NCBI RefSeq assembly: GCF_963662805.1 | Contig: NZ_OY759859.1 | Span: 1-64,000, forward strand | DNA length: 64,000 bases | Origin: an uncultured Cohaesibacter sp. | Lineage (GTDB): Bacteria > Pseudomonadota > Alphaproteobacteria > Rhizobiales > Cohaesibacteraceae | Direction: 5' to 3' | In this document: piece by piece, positions 1-8,820 of the stretch | Numbering within the stretch: the stretch's first letter is position 1 | Layout: every line of letters starts with the position of its first letter | The notes under the pieces: model-generated | The model's input: the letters and a program-made list of their open reading frames with translations, nothing else | The model's database searches: none | What the model was told of the DNA's origin: nothing | Made by a program: the position numbers and the translations under genes

Positions 1-598
1 ACCCCGGGCGATGACTTCGGCATGATGCGCGAAGTGCTCCAACGCCGCTTCTCCCGACTGCTCAAGGAAAACGGCCCTCGGCCCGAGCCCAAATCAGGCG
101 ACGAGGGTGAGGCTGATCGCGAGGGAAATGTGCCCGATCCCGCCTGGCCAGATCTGCTGCTGATCGACGGTGGACGCGGCCAGCTGAATGCGGTTCTCGA
201 AATTCTTGCCGATCTCGGCATCCATGACCTCCCCGTCGTCGGCGTTGCCAAGGGACCGGACCGCGATGCGGGCCGCGAACATTTCCACCTGCCCGGCAAG
301 GACAGCTTCATGCTCCCCTTGCGCGACCCGGTGCTCTACTTCATCCAGCGCCTGCGCGACGAGGCCCACCGTTTTGCCATCGGCACCCATCGCGCCAAAA
401 CGCTCCAAGCAGATTGCCCAGACCGGCCTTGAGGACATCCCCGGCATCGGTCCGGCCCGCAAGAGGGCGTTGCTACATCACTTCGGAACCGCAAAGGCGG
501 TGCGCGGAGCAGCCCTGTCAGATCTGCTGGCGGTTGATGGCATTTCCGAACAGATGGCTCAGGCCATCCACGCCTATTTTAATGAAGATGACGCCTGA
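1..598 (+). pseudogene. uvrC: UvrC excinuclease, C-terminal part, frameshifted
   Basis: C-terminal part of the UvrC subunit of the UvrABC nucleotide-excision nuclease, which cuts DNA on both sides of a lesion. The start lies before the window. The RNase H-like endonuclease domain is visible (LLLIDGGRGQLNA, then the RDEAHRFAIGTHR segment), followed by the helix-hairpin-helix tail (LEDIPGIGPARKRALLHHFG). These two parts lie in different frames. The run of four A at 397-400 appears to carry one extra base, because three A would restore a continuous GTHRAKRSKQIAQTGLEDIPG. As written, the protein ends at 432 without its helix-hairpin-helix DNA-binding domain. A homopolymer sequencing error is as likely as a real mutation. 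Confidence 0.9.
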
Positions 599-700
599 TG
601 CGCACCAAAGTGTTATGCCGCATTGACGGCAGACAGGCAGTCATGCTTTGAAGAAGGCCGGGACCGAGATACCGACCGCTCTCTGCAAGGAACCGAATAA

Positions 701-1276
701 ATGAATGGTGCCAAGACATTCAGCCTACCAAACCTGCTGACTTTTGCGCGCATCCTTGCCGTACCCGGCGTGGTGTTCTTCATGCTCTGGCCAACGCTGG
801 ACTGGACGCGCTGGACGGCACTTGGCATCTTCGCTCTCGCTGCCATCACCGACTTTTTCGACGGCTATCTGGCGCGGCGCTGGAACCTGCAATCCGCGCT
901 CGGCCGCATGCTGGACCCGATCGCCGACAAGTTGCTCGTCTCGGTCTGCATCCTCATGCTGGCAATGGACGGCTCGCTCTACGGCTGGCACATCTGGTCT
1001 GGCGTGATCATCCTCTGCCGCGAAATTCTTGTTTCCGGCTTGCGCGAATTTCTTGCTGATCTGCAGGTCAGCGTGCCGGTGACGCGCCTTGCCAAATGGA
1101 AAACCACCGCCCAACTGGTTGCGCTCGGCTTCTTGCTCGCAGGCCCGGCTGGCGACAAGGTTCTTCCGTTCAACAGCGAAATCGGACTGATCCTTCTTTG
1201 GCTGTCCGCACTGCTCACGCTTTACACCGGCTACGACTATTTCCGCGCAGGCATGAAGTATCTACTCAACGACTGA
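701..1276 (+). CDS. pgsA: CDP-diacylglycerol--glycerol-3-phosphate 3-phosphatidyltransferase
   Basis: Makes phosphatidylglycerophosphate from CDP-diacylglycerol and glycerol-3-phosphate, the committed step to phosphatidylglycerol and cardiolipin, in the inner membrane. The protein is 191 residues, a normal length, with several hydrophobic helices. The CDP-alcohol phosphatidyltransferase signature is intact near residues 54-76 (DGYLARRW, then GRMLDPIADK). The start ATG has an AAGGAA ribosome site about 8 bases upstream. It lies about 100 bases after uvrC and before moaD-moaE, the usual order in Hyphomicrobiales. Confidence 0.95.
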   Translation: MNGAKTFSLPNLLTFARILAVPGVVFFMLWPTLDWTRWTALGIFALAAITDFFDGYLARRWNLQSALGRMLDPIADKLLVSVCILMLAMDGSLYGWHIWSGVIILCREILVSGLREFLADLQVSVPVTRLAKWKTTAQLVALGFLLAGPAGDKVLPFNSEIGLILLWLSALLTLYTGYDYFRAGMKYLLND

Positions 1277-1420
1277 ACCACCCGACGGCCTGTCAGCCGA
1301 CAGAGACGCTTTGCACGGTGCTCTTGTTCGATGGGCACTGAATCGCACATACTGATGTTTTGGGCCCTTCGGGACCTACCCGCAACGCTTTCACACGAAA
1401 GCAGCCATGAGGGGTTGACC

Positions 1421-1672
1421 ATGAAACTCGTCTATTTTGCCTGGATCCGCGAACGCATCGGAAAAGAAGAGGAACGGATCACCCTTCCCGATGAGGTCAA
1501 GACCGTCCACGACCTTCTCGTCTGGCAACAGCGGCGAGGCGAAGAATATGAAGCCGCCTTCGATGATCTGGAAACCGTACGCGTCGCACTCGACCAGTTC
1601 CACGCCGAAGCGGACGACGAAATTGGCGCGGCTGAGGAAATCGCCTTCTTCCCACCCATGACAGGTGGCTGA
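1421..1672 (+). CDS. moaD: Molybdopterin synthase sulfur-carrier subunit MoaD
   Basis: Small ubiquitin-like carrier of 83 residues. It brings sulfur as a C-terminal thiocarboxylate to MoaE for conversion of cyclic pyranopterin monophosphate to molybdopterin. The protein ends in the required Gly-Gly (MTGG) and starts with the typical MKLVYFAWIRERIG strand. I chose the ATG at 1421 because GAGGGG lies just upstream and the protein then fits the family; a longer in-frame extension to 1331 has no family resemblance. moaE follows 62 bases downstream, so the two subunits are probably co-transcribed. Confidence 0.93.
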   Translation: MKLVYFAWIRERIGKEEERITLPDEVKTVHDLLVWQQRRGEEYEAAFDDLETVRVALDQFHAEADDEIGAAEEIAFFPPMTGG

Positions 1673-1734
1673 GACCGGCGGCTCAACCCACACGCTGAAC
1701 ACCATTCCCATCATCACAAGACGAGACAAGACCC

Positions 1735-2193
1735 ATGACCGTTCGGCTGCAGACCGAAGATTTTGACATATCCGCAGAAATCGATGCCCTGACCAATGGC
1801 AACACCGCCATCGGCGCGGTTGTCACCTTCACGGGCCTCGTGAGAGACATGGTCGGCGACGCGCGCATCACCGACATGACCCTTGAGCACTATCCCTCCA
1901 TGGCAAAAGCGGAACTCGACCGCATCGAACAGGAAGCAGCAATCCGCTGGCCGGATCTGATGGGAAGCCGCATCATTCATCGCCACGGCAAGCTGACGCC
2001 GGGCGAACGCATCGTCCTCGTGATCACCTATTCCTCCCACCGGCAGGTCGCCTTCGAGTCCGCAGAATTCATCATGGACTATCTGAAGACCCGCGCCCCT
2101 TTCTGGAAGAAGGAAAGCCTCGTTTCGGGCACGAGTGGCTGGGTCAAGGCGACCGATGCGGACGATGCCGCCCTCAAACGCTGGCAGGAATGA
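1735..2193 (+). CDS. moaE: Molybdopterin synthase catalytic subunit MoaE
   Basis: Large subunit of molybdopterin synthase, 152 residues. It inserts two sulfurs delivered by MoaD into precursor Z to form the dithiolene of the molybdenum cofactor. Family landmarks are the GAVVTFTGLVRD segment near residue 30, the LEHYPSMA stretch, the RHGKLTPGE region and the C-terminal RAPFWKKE segment that carries the catalytic lysines. It is the last gene of the uvrC-to-moaE rightward run and faces ilvE, with a terminator-like hairpin between the two. Confidence 0.95.
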   Translation: MTVRLQTEDFDISAEIDALTNGNTAIGAVVTFTGLVRDMVGDARITDMTLEHYPSMAKAELDRIEQEAAIRWPDLMGSRIIHRHGKLTPGERIVLVITYSSHRQVAFESAEFIMDYLKTRAPFWKKESLVSGTSGWVKATDADDAALKRWQE

Positions 2194-2220
2194 AGCACCC
2201 GCTTCATCAATGACCCAAAA

Positions 2221-2247
2221 CAAAAACGGCGCCTGAGGGGCGCCGTT
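2221..2247 (-). terminator. Rho-independent terminator of ilvE
   Basis: Perfect 9-bp stem AACGGCGCC / GGCGCCGTT (2225-2233 and 2239-2247) with a 5-base loop. Read leftward, the stem is followed by TTTTTGTTTT, so it best serves ilvE. It may also work weakly for moaE, since the two genes converge here. Confidence 0.85.
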
Positions 2248-2274
2248 CGTTCATCATGGATCTTGGCCCAGTGA

Positions 2275-3165
2275 TTATTCGGCAGCCAGTGCATGCGGAT
2301 GGGCTTCGTTGGTATAGTCATCCATCAGCTGAGTGGTGATGGCACCGGGCTTGAAGCTGTATTTGTCGATGCTGGCAACCGGGGTCACTTCAACCGCAGT
2401 ACCGGTCAGGAAGCATTCATCGAAATCTGCCATTTCTTCCGGACGGATCTTGCGTTCGATAACTTCGATACCGCGACGGCGGGCAAGATCGACAACGGTC
2501 TGGCGCGTGATCCCATCAAGGAAGCAATCAGGAACTGGCGTGTGCAGGGCACCATCCTTGGTGAAGAAGATGTTCGCACCGGTTGCCTCGGCGATATTGC
2601 CCTCGAAGTCGAGCATCATCGCATCATTGAAGCCATCATTTTCTGCCTTGTGCTTGGACAGGGTGCAGATCATGTAAAGACCAGCTGCCTTGGCATGACA
2701 CGGGATGGTACGCGGGTCCGGGCGGCACCATTCCGCGACGGTCAGGCGCAGGCCTTTGAGACGATCTTCCGGCTTGAAGTAGGATGGCCAGTCCCATGCA
2801 GCGATGGCAACGTTGATCCGGTTGGCCTGAGCAGAGATGCCCATCAGTTCCGAGCCGCGCCAAATGACCGGACGCAGATAAGCATCCGTGAGGCCTTCCT
2901 TCTTCAAGATGTCCTTCTGCTGCTCGATCAGTTCTTCCTTGGTATAGGGAACTTTCATCCCAAGTGTCTCTGCAGACCGGAATAGACGATCCGTGTGCTC
3001 CTTCAGCTTGAAGATTTCGCCACCATAGGCACGAACGCCTTCAAAGACGGTGGAGCCATAGTGCAGACCGTGCGAGAGCACGTGCAGTTTGGCATCTTTC
3101 CAGTCGACATATTCGCCGTTGTACCAGATATAGCCTTCACGCTGATCAAATGCGGGTCCCGCCAT
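2275..3165 (-). CDS. ilvE: Branched-chain amino acid aminotransferase
   Basis: PLP-dependent class IV aminotransferase of 296 residues. It catalyses the final transamination in leucine, isoleucine and valine synthesis and the first step of their breakdown. Family features are the N-terminal IWYNGEYVDW, the LHYGSTVFEGVRAY segment, the RPVIWRGSELMG region and EGNIAEATGANIFF near residue 195. The expected PLP lysine lies in the PCHAKAAGLY stretch. AGGAGAG sits 6 bases before the ATG. It is divergent from the MarR/response-regulator/kinase genes and ends in its own terminator. Confidence 0.95.
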   Translation of the reverse strand: MAGPAFDQREGYIWYNGEYVDWKDAKLHVLSHGLHYGSTVFEGVRAYGGEIFKLKEHTDRLFRSAETLGMKVPYTKEELIEQQKDILKKEGLTDAYLRPVIWRGSELMGISAQANRINVAIAAWDWPSYFKPEDRLKGLRLTVAEWCRPDPRTIPCHAKAAGLYMICTLSKHKAENDGFNDAMMLDFEGNIAEATGANIFFTKDGALHTPVPDCFLDGITRQTVVDLARRRGIEVIERKIRPEEMADFDECFLTGTAVEVTPVASIDKYSFKPGAITTQLMDDYTNEAHPHALAAE

Positions 3166-3527
3166 TGTTTCTCTCCTGTGTTATCTACACGATCCTGACC
3201 ACCCCTACTTGCATAATTGGAGGGCTTTCGGGTACGGATGGGTCGTCTTGTTTATTTTCGCGAAAGGCAGCAATCAGAATGCTTTTTTCGTCAACAATTG
3301 CCATTTCTTTCGCGATGTCTGATAAACAAGTAACAAATGCGATAAAATAAGTCAACATTACTGACGTATTTTTTTGAGTTGGAGCCTACGAAATCACACG
3401 ACGTGACAATTGCATTTGAACCGGCTATGTCAGTAAATGAAGAAAATTCTTCCGCTTCTGGAGCAGAATGAAAAAGTTTGATCGCATGGGCGCGAACGAG
3501 CAGGAAAATCGGAGACGGTGAAAAAAA
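3166..3527. other. Intergenic region between ilvE and the MarR gene
   Basis: This 362-base AT-richer region separates divergent genes and should carry both promoters. No convincing ORF, RNA gene or long inverted repeat is visible. GGAGACGG near 3511 is the likely ribosome site of the MarR gene. Confidence 0.5.
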
Positions 3528-4067
3528 ATGGAAAAACCCCAAACAATCTCCACTCCGATGTCGGAGAAGGATGGCATTTCCTTTGAACTGATCGAACTGC
3601 TGTTCTTCGCCTATCGCGATTTTGTTGCCGATCCGGACTCGATGCTCGCCGATTTCGGCTATGGCCGGGCGCACCATCGCGTGCTGCATTTCGTCAATCG
3701 CACCCCCGGCATTCCGGTCGCCAATCTGCTCGAGACCCTCAAGATCACCAAGCAGAGCCTTTCAAGGGTCCTCAAGCAGTTGATCGAAGACGGCTATATC
3801 ACGCAGCAGACGGGCGACACGGATCGTCGGCAGAGACTGCTCTATCCGTCAGAGAAGGGTCGAGACCTTGCCCTCAAATTGTCCAAGGTTCAGGCCCGGC
3901 GCATCGAGGAAGCCTTTCAGCTGTTGCCCGAAGAAAGCCGTCAATCGAGCAAGGCCTTTCTTTATGCCATGATTGAGCCACAAGACCGGCCCATGGTTCG
4001 CCAACTGAACGAAGGACTTCAGGCCCTCAGCTCCATTGAACAGATCGAGCGCCGTCGGAAATCGTAA
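3528..4067 (+). CDS. MarR-family transcriptional regulator (PetP-like)
   Basis: Winged-helix MarR-type regulator of 179 residues. The DNA-binding region is clear: GIPVANLLETLKITKQSLSRVLKQLIEDGYI (recognition helix and start of the wing) followed by DTDRRQRLLYPSEKG. In Rhodobacter, a MarR-type gene (petP) precedes the OmpR-type gene petR and controls the cytochrome bc1 operon. Here the same MarR then OmpR-type order is kept, with a histidine kinase added, and petABC is about 36 kb away. The PetP link is inference; the family call is secure. Confidence 0.88.
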   Translation: MEKPQTISTPMSEKDGISFELIELLFFAYRDFVADPDSMLADFGYGRAHHRVLHFVNRTPGIPVANLLETLKITKQSLSRVLKQLIEDGYITQQTGDTDRRQRLLYPSEKGRDLALKLSKVQARRIEEAFQLLPEESRQSSKAFLYAMIEPQDRPMVRQLNEGLQALSSIEQIERRRKS

Positions 4068-4097
4068 GGCCTTCCCGCCAGGAGAGTGGATAAGCCC

Positions 4098-4799
4098 ATG
4101 CCAGCCGCAGAAAAGAACCTGCCAGACAATGCCCAGCATCTGCTTGTCATCGATGACGACAGCCGCATCCGCAATCTTTTGCAGCGCTACCTGACCAACA
4201 ATGGCTTCCGCGTCACGACCGCCCAGAATGCCCTCGAGGCGCGCAAGACCATGGACGGCCTCAGTTTCGATCTGTTGATCCTCGACGTCATGATGCCGGG
4301 AGAAAGCGGCATGGAGCTGGCAAAGGACCTCAGAACCCGAGACCAGATCCCGATCCTCATGCTCACGGCCCGTGCAGAGAGTGAATCCCGCATTCAGGGT
4401 CTGGAGATCGGCGTCGACGATTATCTGGCAAAGCCTTTCGAACCGCGTGAACTCTTGCTGCGCATCCGCAATATCTTCAAGCGCCAGAACGCCCAGAGCA
4501 ATTCACCCATCGACGAGGTCACCTTCGGCCCTTTCCGCTTCAAGCTCGAGCGACAGGAGCTCATGTGCGGTGAGGACGTCATCCGTCTGACCGACCGCGA
4601 GCGTGAGCTGCTCTGCCTGTTTGCCTCCCAACCCGGAGCGACCATCGCCCGCCTTGCGCTGGCCGGAGAGGATGGCACAGGCGAGAGAACCGTGGACGTG
4701 CAGATCAATCGCCTCAGACGCAAGATCGAACCGGACCCCTCCAACCCGATTTATCTTCAAACCATTCGCGGGATTGGGTATCGTCTTCTGACCGATTAG
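4098..4799 (+). CDS. OmpR-type response regulator (PetR-like)
   Basis: Two-domain response regulator of about 233 residues. The receiver domain shows the acidic pair (VIDDDSRI), the phospho-acceptor Asp in LLILDVMMPGESG, and the conserved Thr and Lys (MLTARAE, LAKPFEPREL). A winged-helix output domain follows, ending RRKIEPDPSNPIYLQTIRG. I prefer the ATG at 4098 because AGGAGA lies 12 bases upstream; an in-frame GTG at 4086 abuts that site. The gene is 30 bases after the MarR gene and is followed by its probable partner kinase. It resembles PetR of Rhodobacter. Confidence 0.92.
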   Translation: MPAAEKNLPDNAQHLLVIDDDSRIRNLLQRYLTNNGFRVTTAQNALEARKTMDGLSFDLLILDVMMPGESGMELAKDLRTRDQIPILMLTARAESESRIQGLEIGVDDYLAKPFEPRELLLRIRNIFKRQNAQSNSPIDEVTFGPFRFKLERQELMCGEDVIRLTDRERELLCLFASQPGATIARLALAGEDGTGERTVDVQINRLRRKIEPDPSNPIYLQTIRGIGYRLLTD

Positions 4800-4860
4800 G
4801 TCATTGCGCGGCACGGCATCGAAAAGACCAAAGAACAGCAGGCATCCAGAGACGGCAAAG

Positions 4861-6306
4861 ATGGTGGATCAGTCACAAAGGGAACCGAGCGAGGAAGAAG
4901 CGGCTGCTCTTGCAAACCGGCCCGAGTGGCAGAGGCGCATCGTCAGTCTTCTCGCCCCTTTGCGCATTCTCTATTATTTTTATCGCAGGGGCGCACGCGA
5001 GTTGGCCCGCATTATGCCCAAAGGCCTTTATGCCCGCTCCCTGATCATCATCGTCGCGCCCATGGTCATCCTGCAGTCAGTGATCGCCTTCGTCTTCATG
5101 GAGCGACACTGGCAGACGGTGACCCATCGCCTATCGACTGCCGTCACGCAGGACATCGCCGCCATCATTGCCGTGCTGGAAAGCTACCCTCAGGATGAGG
5201 ATTACAACACGATCATCAATCTGGCGCAGGACAAGCTCAACCTGTCAATCACGATCTTGCCCGATGGCCCCCTGCCCCCTCCGGGGCCGAAACCCTTCTT
5301 CAACCTGCTAGACCAGACCCTGTCCCGACAGATCACGGACCTGATCGGCCGGCCCTTCTGGATCGACACGGTCGGGCGCTCCAACATTGTGGAGATCCGG
5401 ATCAAACTGGCAGACAAGGTCTTGCGGGTCTTCACCCGCCGCTCCCAGACCTACGCCTCCAACTCACATATCTTCCTTGTCTGGATGGCGGGCACGTCAC
5501 TTGTGCTGCTGGTCGTTGCCATTCTCTTCCTGCGCAATCAGATCCGGCCGATCCAGCGTTTGGCAGATGCAGCCGAGCGCTTCGGCAAGGGACAGGAAGC
5601 CCAGAACTTTCGCCCTGCTGGCGCGCGCGAAGTCCGCAGGGCGGCCCATGCCTTTCTCGAGATGAAGCGCCGCATCGAGCGCCAGATCGAACAGCGCACG
5701 ACCATGCTGGCAGGGGTCAGCCACGACCTCAGAACCATCCTGACGCGCTTCAAGCTCCAGCTCGCACTGCTTGGCGACGAGCCGGAAGTCGTGGACATGC
5801 AACGCGATGTCGACGAGATGCAGCATATGCTTGAGGACTATCTCGATTTCGCCCGTGGAACTTCATCTGAAGTTGCCGAGGTCATCGACATTCCAACCCT
5901 GCTGACAGAACTGCAATATGATGCAGAGCGTGCCGGACACAGCCTGAGCATCGACCACAAGGGTGGCAGCGAAGTCGAGGTCAAACCGCAAACCATCAAG
6001 CGCTGCCTCAACAACCTGATCACCAATGCCATCCGCCATGGCACGACCGTCACCCTGACATCCGAACAACTCGGCAACTGGTGGTCTATCGATATCGAGG
6101 ATGATGGACCGGGCATCCCGGAGGAAGAATGGGAAGCCGTCTTCCGGCCCTTCTATCGCCTCGACACCGCACGAAATCAGGACAGCCCGAGCACGGGCCT
6201 CGGCCTTTCGATTGCTCGCGACATCGCCCGCGCGCACGGTGGCGAGATCAGGCTGGGACGAAGCGCCATGGGCGGCCTCAAGGCAACCCTCAGACTGCCA
6301 ACCTGA
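4861..6306 (+). CDS. Membrane sensor histidine kinase, EnvZ type
   Basis: Histidine kinase of about 481 residues, the probable partner of the preceding response regulator. The order is transmembrane helix (SLIIIVAPMVILQSVIAFVF), a periplasmic loop of about 115 residues, a second helix (FLVWMAGTSLVLLVVAILFL), HAMP, a dimerisation domain with the phospho-accepting His in AGVSHDLRTILTRF, and a HATPase domain with N box (NNLITNAIRHG), DDGPGIP and STGLGLSIA. I use the ATG at 4861; an in-frame TTG at 4804 would add 19 residues. It converges with csaA. Confidence 0.9.
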   Translation: MVDQSQREPSEEEAAALANRPEWQRRIVSLLAPLRILYYFYRRGARELARIMPKGLYARSLIIIVAPMVILQSVIAFVFMERHWQTVTHRLSTAVTQDIAAIIAVLESYPQDEDYNTIINLAQDKLNLSITILPDGPLPPPGPKPFFNLLDQTLSRQITDLIGRPFWIDTVGRSNIVEIRIKLADKVLRVFTRRSQTYASNSHIFLVWMAGTSLVLLVVAILFLRNQIRPIQRLADAAERFGKGQEAQNFRPAGAREVRRAAHAFLEMKRRIERQIEQRTTMLAGVSHDLRTILTRFKLQLALLGDEPEVVDMQRDVDEMQHMLEDYLDFARGTSSEVAEVIDIPTLLTELQYDAERAGHSLSIDHKGGSEVEVKPQTIKRCLNNLITNAIRHGTTVTLTSEQLGNWWSIDIEDDGPGIPEEEWEAVFRPFYRLDTARNQDSPSTGLGLSIARDIARAHGGEIRLGRSAMGGLKATLRLPT

Positions 6307-6330
6307 CGCCTTTCCCAAGCATAGAGCTAC

Positions 6331-6681
6331 TCAGCAAAGACGCTTGCCGTTGGGCACCGGCTTGTCGATTGCGGCAAGAACGATATCCCCGTTCTCATCT
6401 TCATAACCAAGGGTCAGCACCTCGGACATGAAGGGACCAATCTGGCGCGGGGGAAAGTTGACCACCGCCATCACCTGCCGCCCGACCAGATCGTCAAGGC
6501 TGTAGCGCACCGTGATCTGCGCCGAGCTTTTCTTGACGCCGATATCCTCGCCAAAATCGATCTTGAGCTTATAGGCCGGTTTGCGCGCCTCGGGGAAAGT
6601 CTCGGCTTCAAGCACGGTGCCCGCGCGAATATCCACCTTCATAAAATCATCAAACGCGATCTCTGCCGCTGCTTTAGCCAT
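6331..6681 (-). CDS. csaA: CsaA-type tRNA-binding/chaperone-like protein
   Basis: Single-domain OB-fold protein of 116 residues of the CsaA/tRNA-binding-arm family, like the C-terminal domain of bacterial methionyl-tRNA synthetase. CsaA was described as an export-related chaperone in Bacillus; its role in alphaproteobacteria is not settled. The order of motifs is typical: FMKVDIRAGTVLEAE, YKLKIDFGEDIGVKKSSAQIT, VVNFPPRQIGPFMSEVL, and the PNGKRLC end. It is a stand-alone gene. Confidence 0.9.
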   Translation of the reverse strand: MAKAAAEIAFDDFMKVDIRAGTVLEAETFPEARKPAYKLKIDFGEDIGVKKSSAQITVRYSLDDLVGRQVMAVVNFPPRQIGPFMSEVLTLGYEDENGDIVLAAIDKPVPNGKRLC

Positions 6682-6857
6682 ATGACCCTCTGCCTGTGCC
6701 TTTGTTTATTGTCTGTGATGATCCGCCTCGATACGGGCGGATAGGGAGTTGCAGACACAATTTGGGGCGTTTCTTGCTTCATTGCAAAGCAGGAAACGCC
6801 CCGAGTGTCACAAACAGCAACAGTGTTGCAGGGATGCCAAGGTCAGACAGGCATCCA

Positions 6858-7571
6858 TCAAGACGGCATGGGAGCCATACCGCCCTCGTCTCCGAAGGAA
6901 GCCTCGGAGTAACCACCCGTGGATGTCTCGGCGGCCTCAGCGCCTTTCGACTTCCGTTTGGGGCGGCAGCGCGGGCGCATGATGGGCACAACCCGAGCCA
7001 GTTTCTCGGCGCGTCGCAACGCCTTTTCTCCGGATTTCAGCGTCTTGTCGAGGCAAGCCATGGTTTTCGAGAGGTCTTCACTCTCATCACCCAGCCAAAC
7101 GTTGAAGGCTCGCGCATAGGCAACCAAGGCGCCCTTGCTCCGGATTTGTCCGCCAAGACCGGAAGGCGAGATGTGAGACACATCCATGATCCAGTCGGCG
7201 GTCAGGCGCGAGAGCGCCATCAGATGAAGGGAAAGCATCGGATCGCAGCGTGCGGCTTTGGTCAGCGCAATCACCAGATCCCGATAAGTCTGCATGGCCT
7301 CAAAGCGGGACATGATCGCATCGAACAACCGTTCGCGCGCTGGCTCGTCGGCAATTTCCTTGTCATAGGCATCAAGCATCGCATAGTCGATGCGCCGGAC
7401 AAGCTCTGTCACATAGGCATAGCGATTGCTGTATTCGACAAAGGCAATCTTGACCTCGACACCACAACGGGTCGCGATGTCGGCGCAGGAAAGATCTCTC
7501 CAGCCGCTCTCCAGAACGGTCTGCGAAAATTGCTCGAACAACTGATTTCTGAGCTCTGTGTTGGAATGCAT
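6858..7571 (-). CDS. TetR-like transcriptional regulator
   Basis: A 237-residue protein with an N-terminal TetR-type helix-turn-helix (LSCADIATRCGVEVKIAFVEY near residues 28-48, followed by the NRYAYVTELVRRID helix). The rest is an all-helical ligand-domain-like region. The last 40 residues are basic and then low-complexity, an unusual tail for this family. I place the start at 7571 (MHSNTELRN) rather than 7658, because the extra 29 residues do not look like this family. No ligand or target can be named. Confidence 0.7.
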   Translation of the reverse strand: MHSNTELRNQLFEQFSQTVLESGWRDLSCADIATRCGVEVKIAFVEYSNRYAYVTELVRRIDYAMLDAYDKEIADEPARERLFDAIMSRFEAMQTYRDLVIALTKAARCDPMLSLHLMALSRLTADWIMDVSHISPSGLGGQIRSKGALVAYARAFNVWLGDESEDLSKTMACLDKTLKSGEKALRRAEKLARVVPIMRPRCRPKRKSKGAEAAETSTGGYSEASFGDEGGMAPMPS

Positions 7572-7714
7572 GTCGTTCAACCTCTTTCCATATCGTACGA
7601 TCAAGAACAGGAGCCGGATCAGTCGGAACACACAACAGCGCCAATCCAATGAAAGCATTATGCAGACGGAATGCGATCAAATTGTGGAAGAGCGATCAAA
7701 TTCGTCTAACCCAT

Positions 7715-7759
7715 GAAAAACAAAAGCCCCGCCGCCCGCCAGACTGCGAGCGACAGGGC
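7715..7759 (-). terminator. Rho-independent terminator of proC
   Basis: A 14-bp stem including three G-U pairs (7726-7739 with 7746-7759) closes a 6-base loop. Read leftward it is followed by TTTTGTTTTT. It lies 34 bases after the proC stop. Confidence 0.85.
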
Positions 7760-7792
7760 CAAAATTCATTTCAATGCTGTATGTCAGCCTGA

Positions 7793-8614
7793 TCAGGCAG
7801 ACAGCTCGATCGAGCGGTCGCGAGCGGCAATGGCGGCCTTCTCGACAAGCTCTGGAAATCCGCCCTCCTCGGCCATCAGAACCGCCAGCGCTGCGGCCGT
7901 CGTACCACCCGGAGAGGTCACATTCTCGCGCAGCGTCGAAGCCGAAAGCTCGGACTGGTTCAACAGCTCGCCAGCCCCCACGATGGTCTGGCGCGCAAGA
8001 ATGCCCGCCGTCTCGGCATCAAGCCCCAGCTTCTCGCCAGCCTTGGCCATCGCTTCGACGAGATGGAAGACATAGGCAGGGCCTGATCCGGAAATAGCTG
8101 TCACAGAATCGATCAGATCCTCGCTCTGAACCCAGACGAAACGGCCCATAGAGGACAGAAGCGTTGCCACAACATCGCGCATTTCCTGACTGATCTTCTC
8201 ATCAGCGAAAGCAGCCGTCATGCCCCGACCAACCTGAGCCGGTGTGTTGGGCATGGCGCGCACGACGAGCGTCTCCTCGCCCAGATGCCTGCGGAAGTCG
8301 ACGGCCCTCTTGCCAGCAGCCACCGAGACAACCACCGTATCGCTACCGACCAGCGACGTTAGTGTCGGTAGAACCTTGTCGATCATCTGCGGCTTGACGG
8401 CCACGACCACGATCTGCGGCGAGGCGATACCTTCGGGCGATGCGGCAAGAGTAAAGCCCTTGTTGGCGGCAAAGGCCTTAAGCTCGTCGTTCTGACCCGG
8501 ATCAATAACCGTCACCTTGGAGGCATCAAGCCCCATCTCCAGCCATCCGGCGAGCATCGCGCCCCCCATCTTGCCCGCTCCGACCAGCGCCAGTGAAAGA
8601 TTGCCCAGTTCCAT
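7793..8614 (-). CDS. proC: Pyrroline-5-carboxylate reductase
   Basis: Reduces pyrroline-5-carboxylate to proline with NAD(P)H, the last step of proline synthesis. Its 273 residues are normal for the family. It has an N-terminal Rossmann motif (LVGAGKMGGAMLAGW), VVAVKPQMI near residue 70, VVRAMPNTPAQVGRGM, and the C-terminal signature VTSPGGTTAAAL that forms the pyrroline-binding site. AAGGAAC lies upstream of the ATG. It sits in a leftward run with ubiK, separated by the ubiK terminator. Confidence 0.95.
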   Translation of the reverse strand: MELGNLSLALVGAGKMGGAMLAGWLEMGLDASKVTVIDPGQNDELKAFAANKGFTLAASPEGIASPQIVVVAVKPQMIDKVLPTLTSLVGSDTVVVSVAAGKRAVDFRRHLGEETLVVRAMPNTPAQVGRGMTAAFADEKISQEMRDVVATLLSSMGRFVWVQSEDLIDSVTAISGSGPAYVFHLVEAMAKAGEKLGLDAETAGILARQTIVGAGELLNQSELSASTLRENVTSPGGTTAAALAVLMAEEGGFPELVEKAAIAARDRSIELSA

Positions 8615-8710
8615 AGTCTTTGTTCCTTGAGAAGTGTGATTATCGGTCTGTTTTGACTGACTTAGTCAGTGCCACAGTCCACGCCAGAATTCAAACCGAG
8701 AGAGCCGTAA

Positions 8711-8744
8711 AACGCAAAAAGCCTGCCGCTTTTTGGCGACAGGC
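8711..8744 (-). terminator. Rho-independent terminator of ubiK
   Basis: A 9-bp stem (8721-8729 with 8736-8744, one G-U pair) is followed in the leftward direction by TTTTTGCGTTTT. It lies about 75 bases after the ubiK stop. Confidence 0.8.
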
Positions 8745-8820
8745 CACCTGATGCGAGCAGGGTGCTAGCAAGGTCAACTCCAGATCGCGCCCCATGCCTG
8801 CCCAATCTCGATGCCCATAC

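Noticed and set aside
6696..7652. A 318-codon plus-strand ORF over the TetR-like gene.
   Set aside because: The minus-strand protein has a clear helix-turn-helix; this frame is a shadow.
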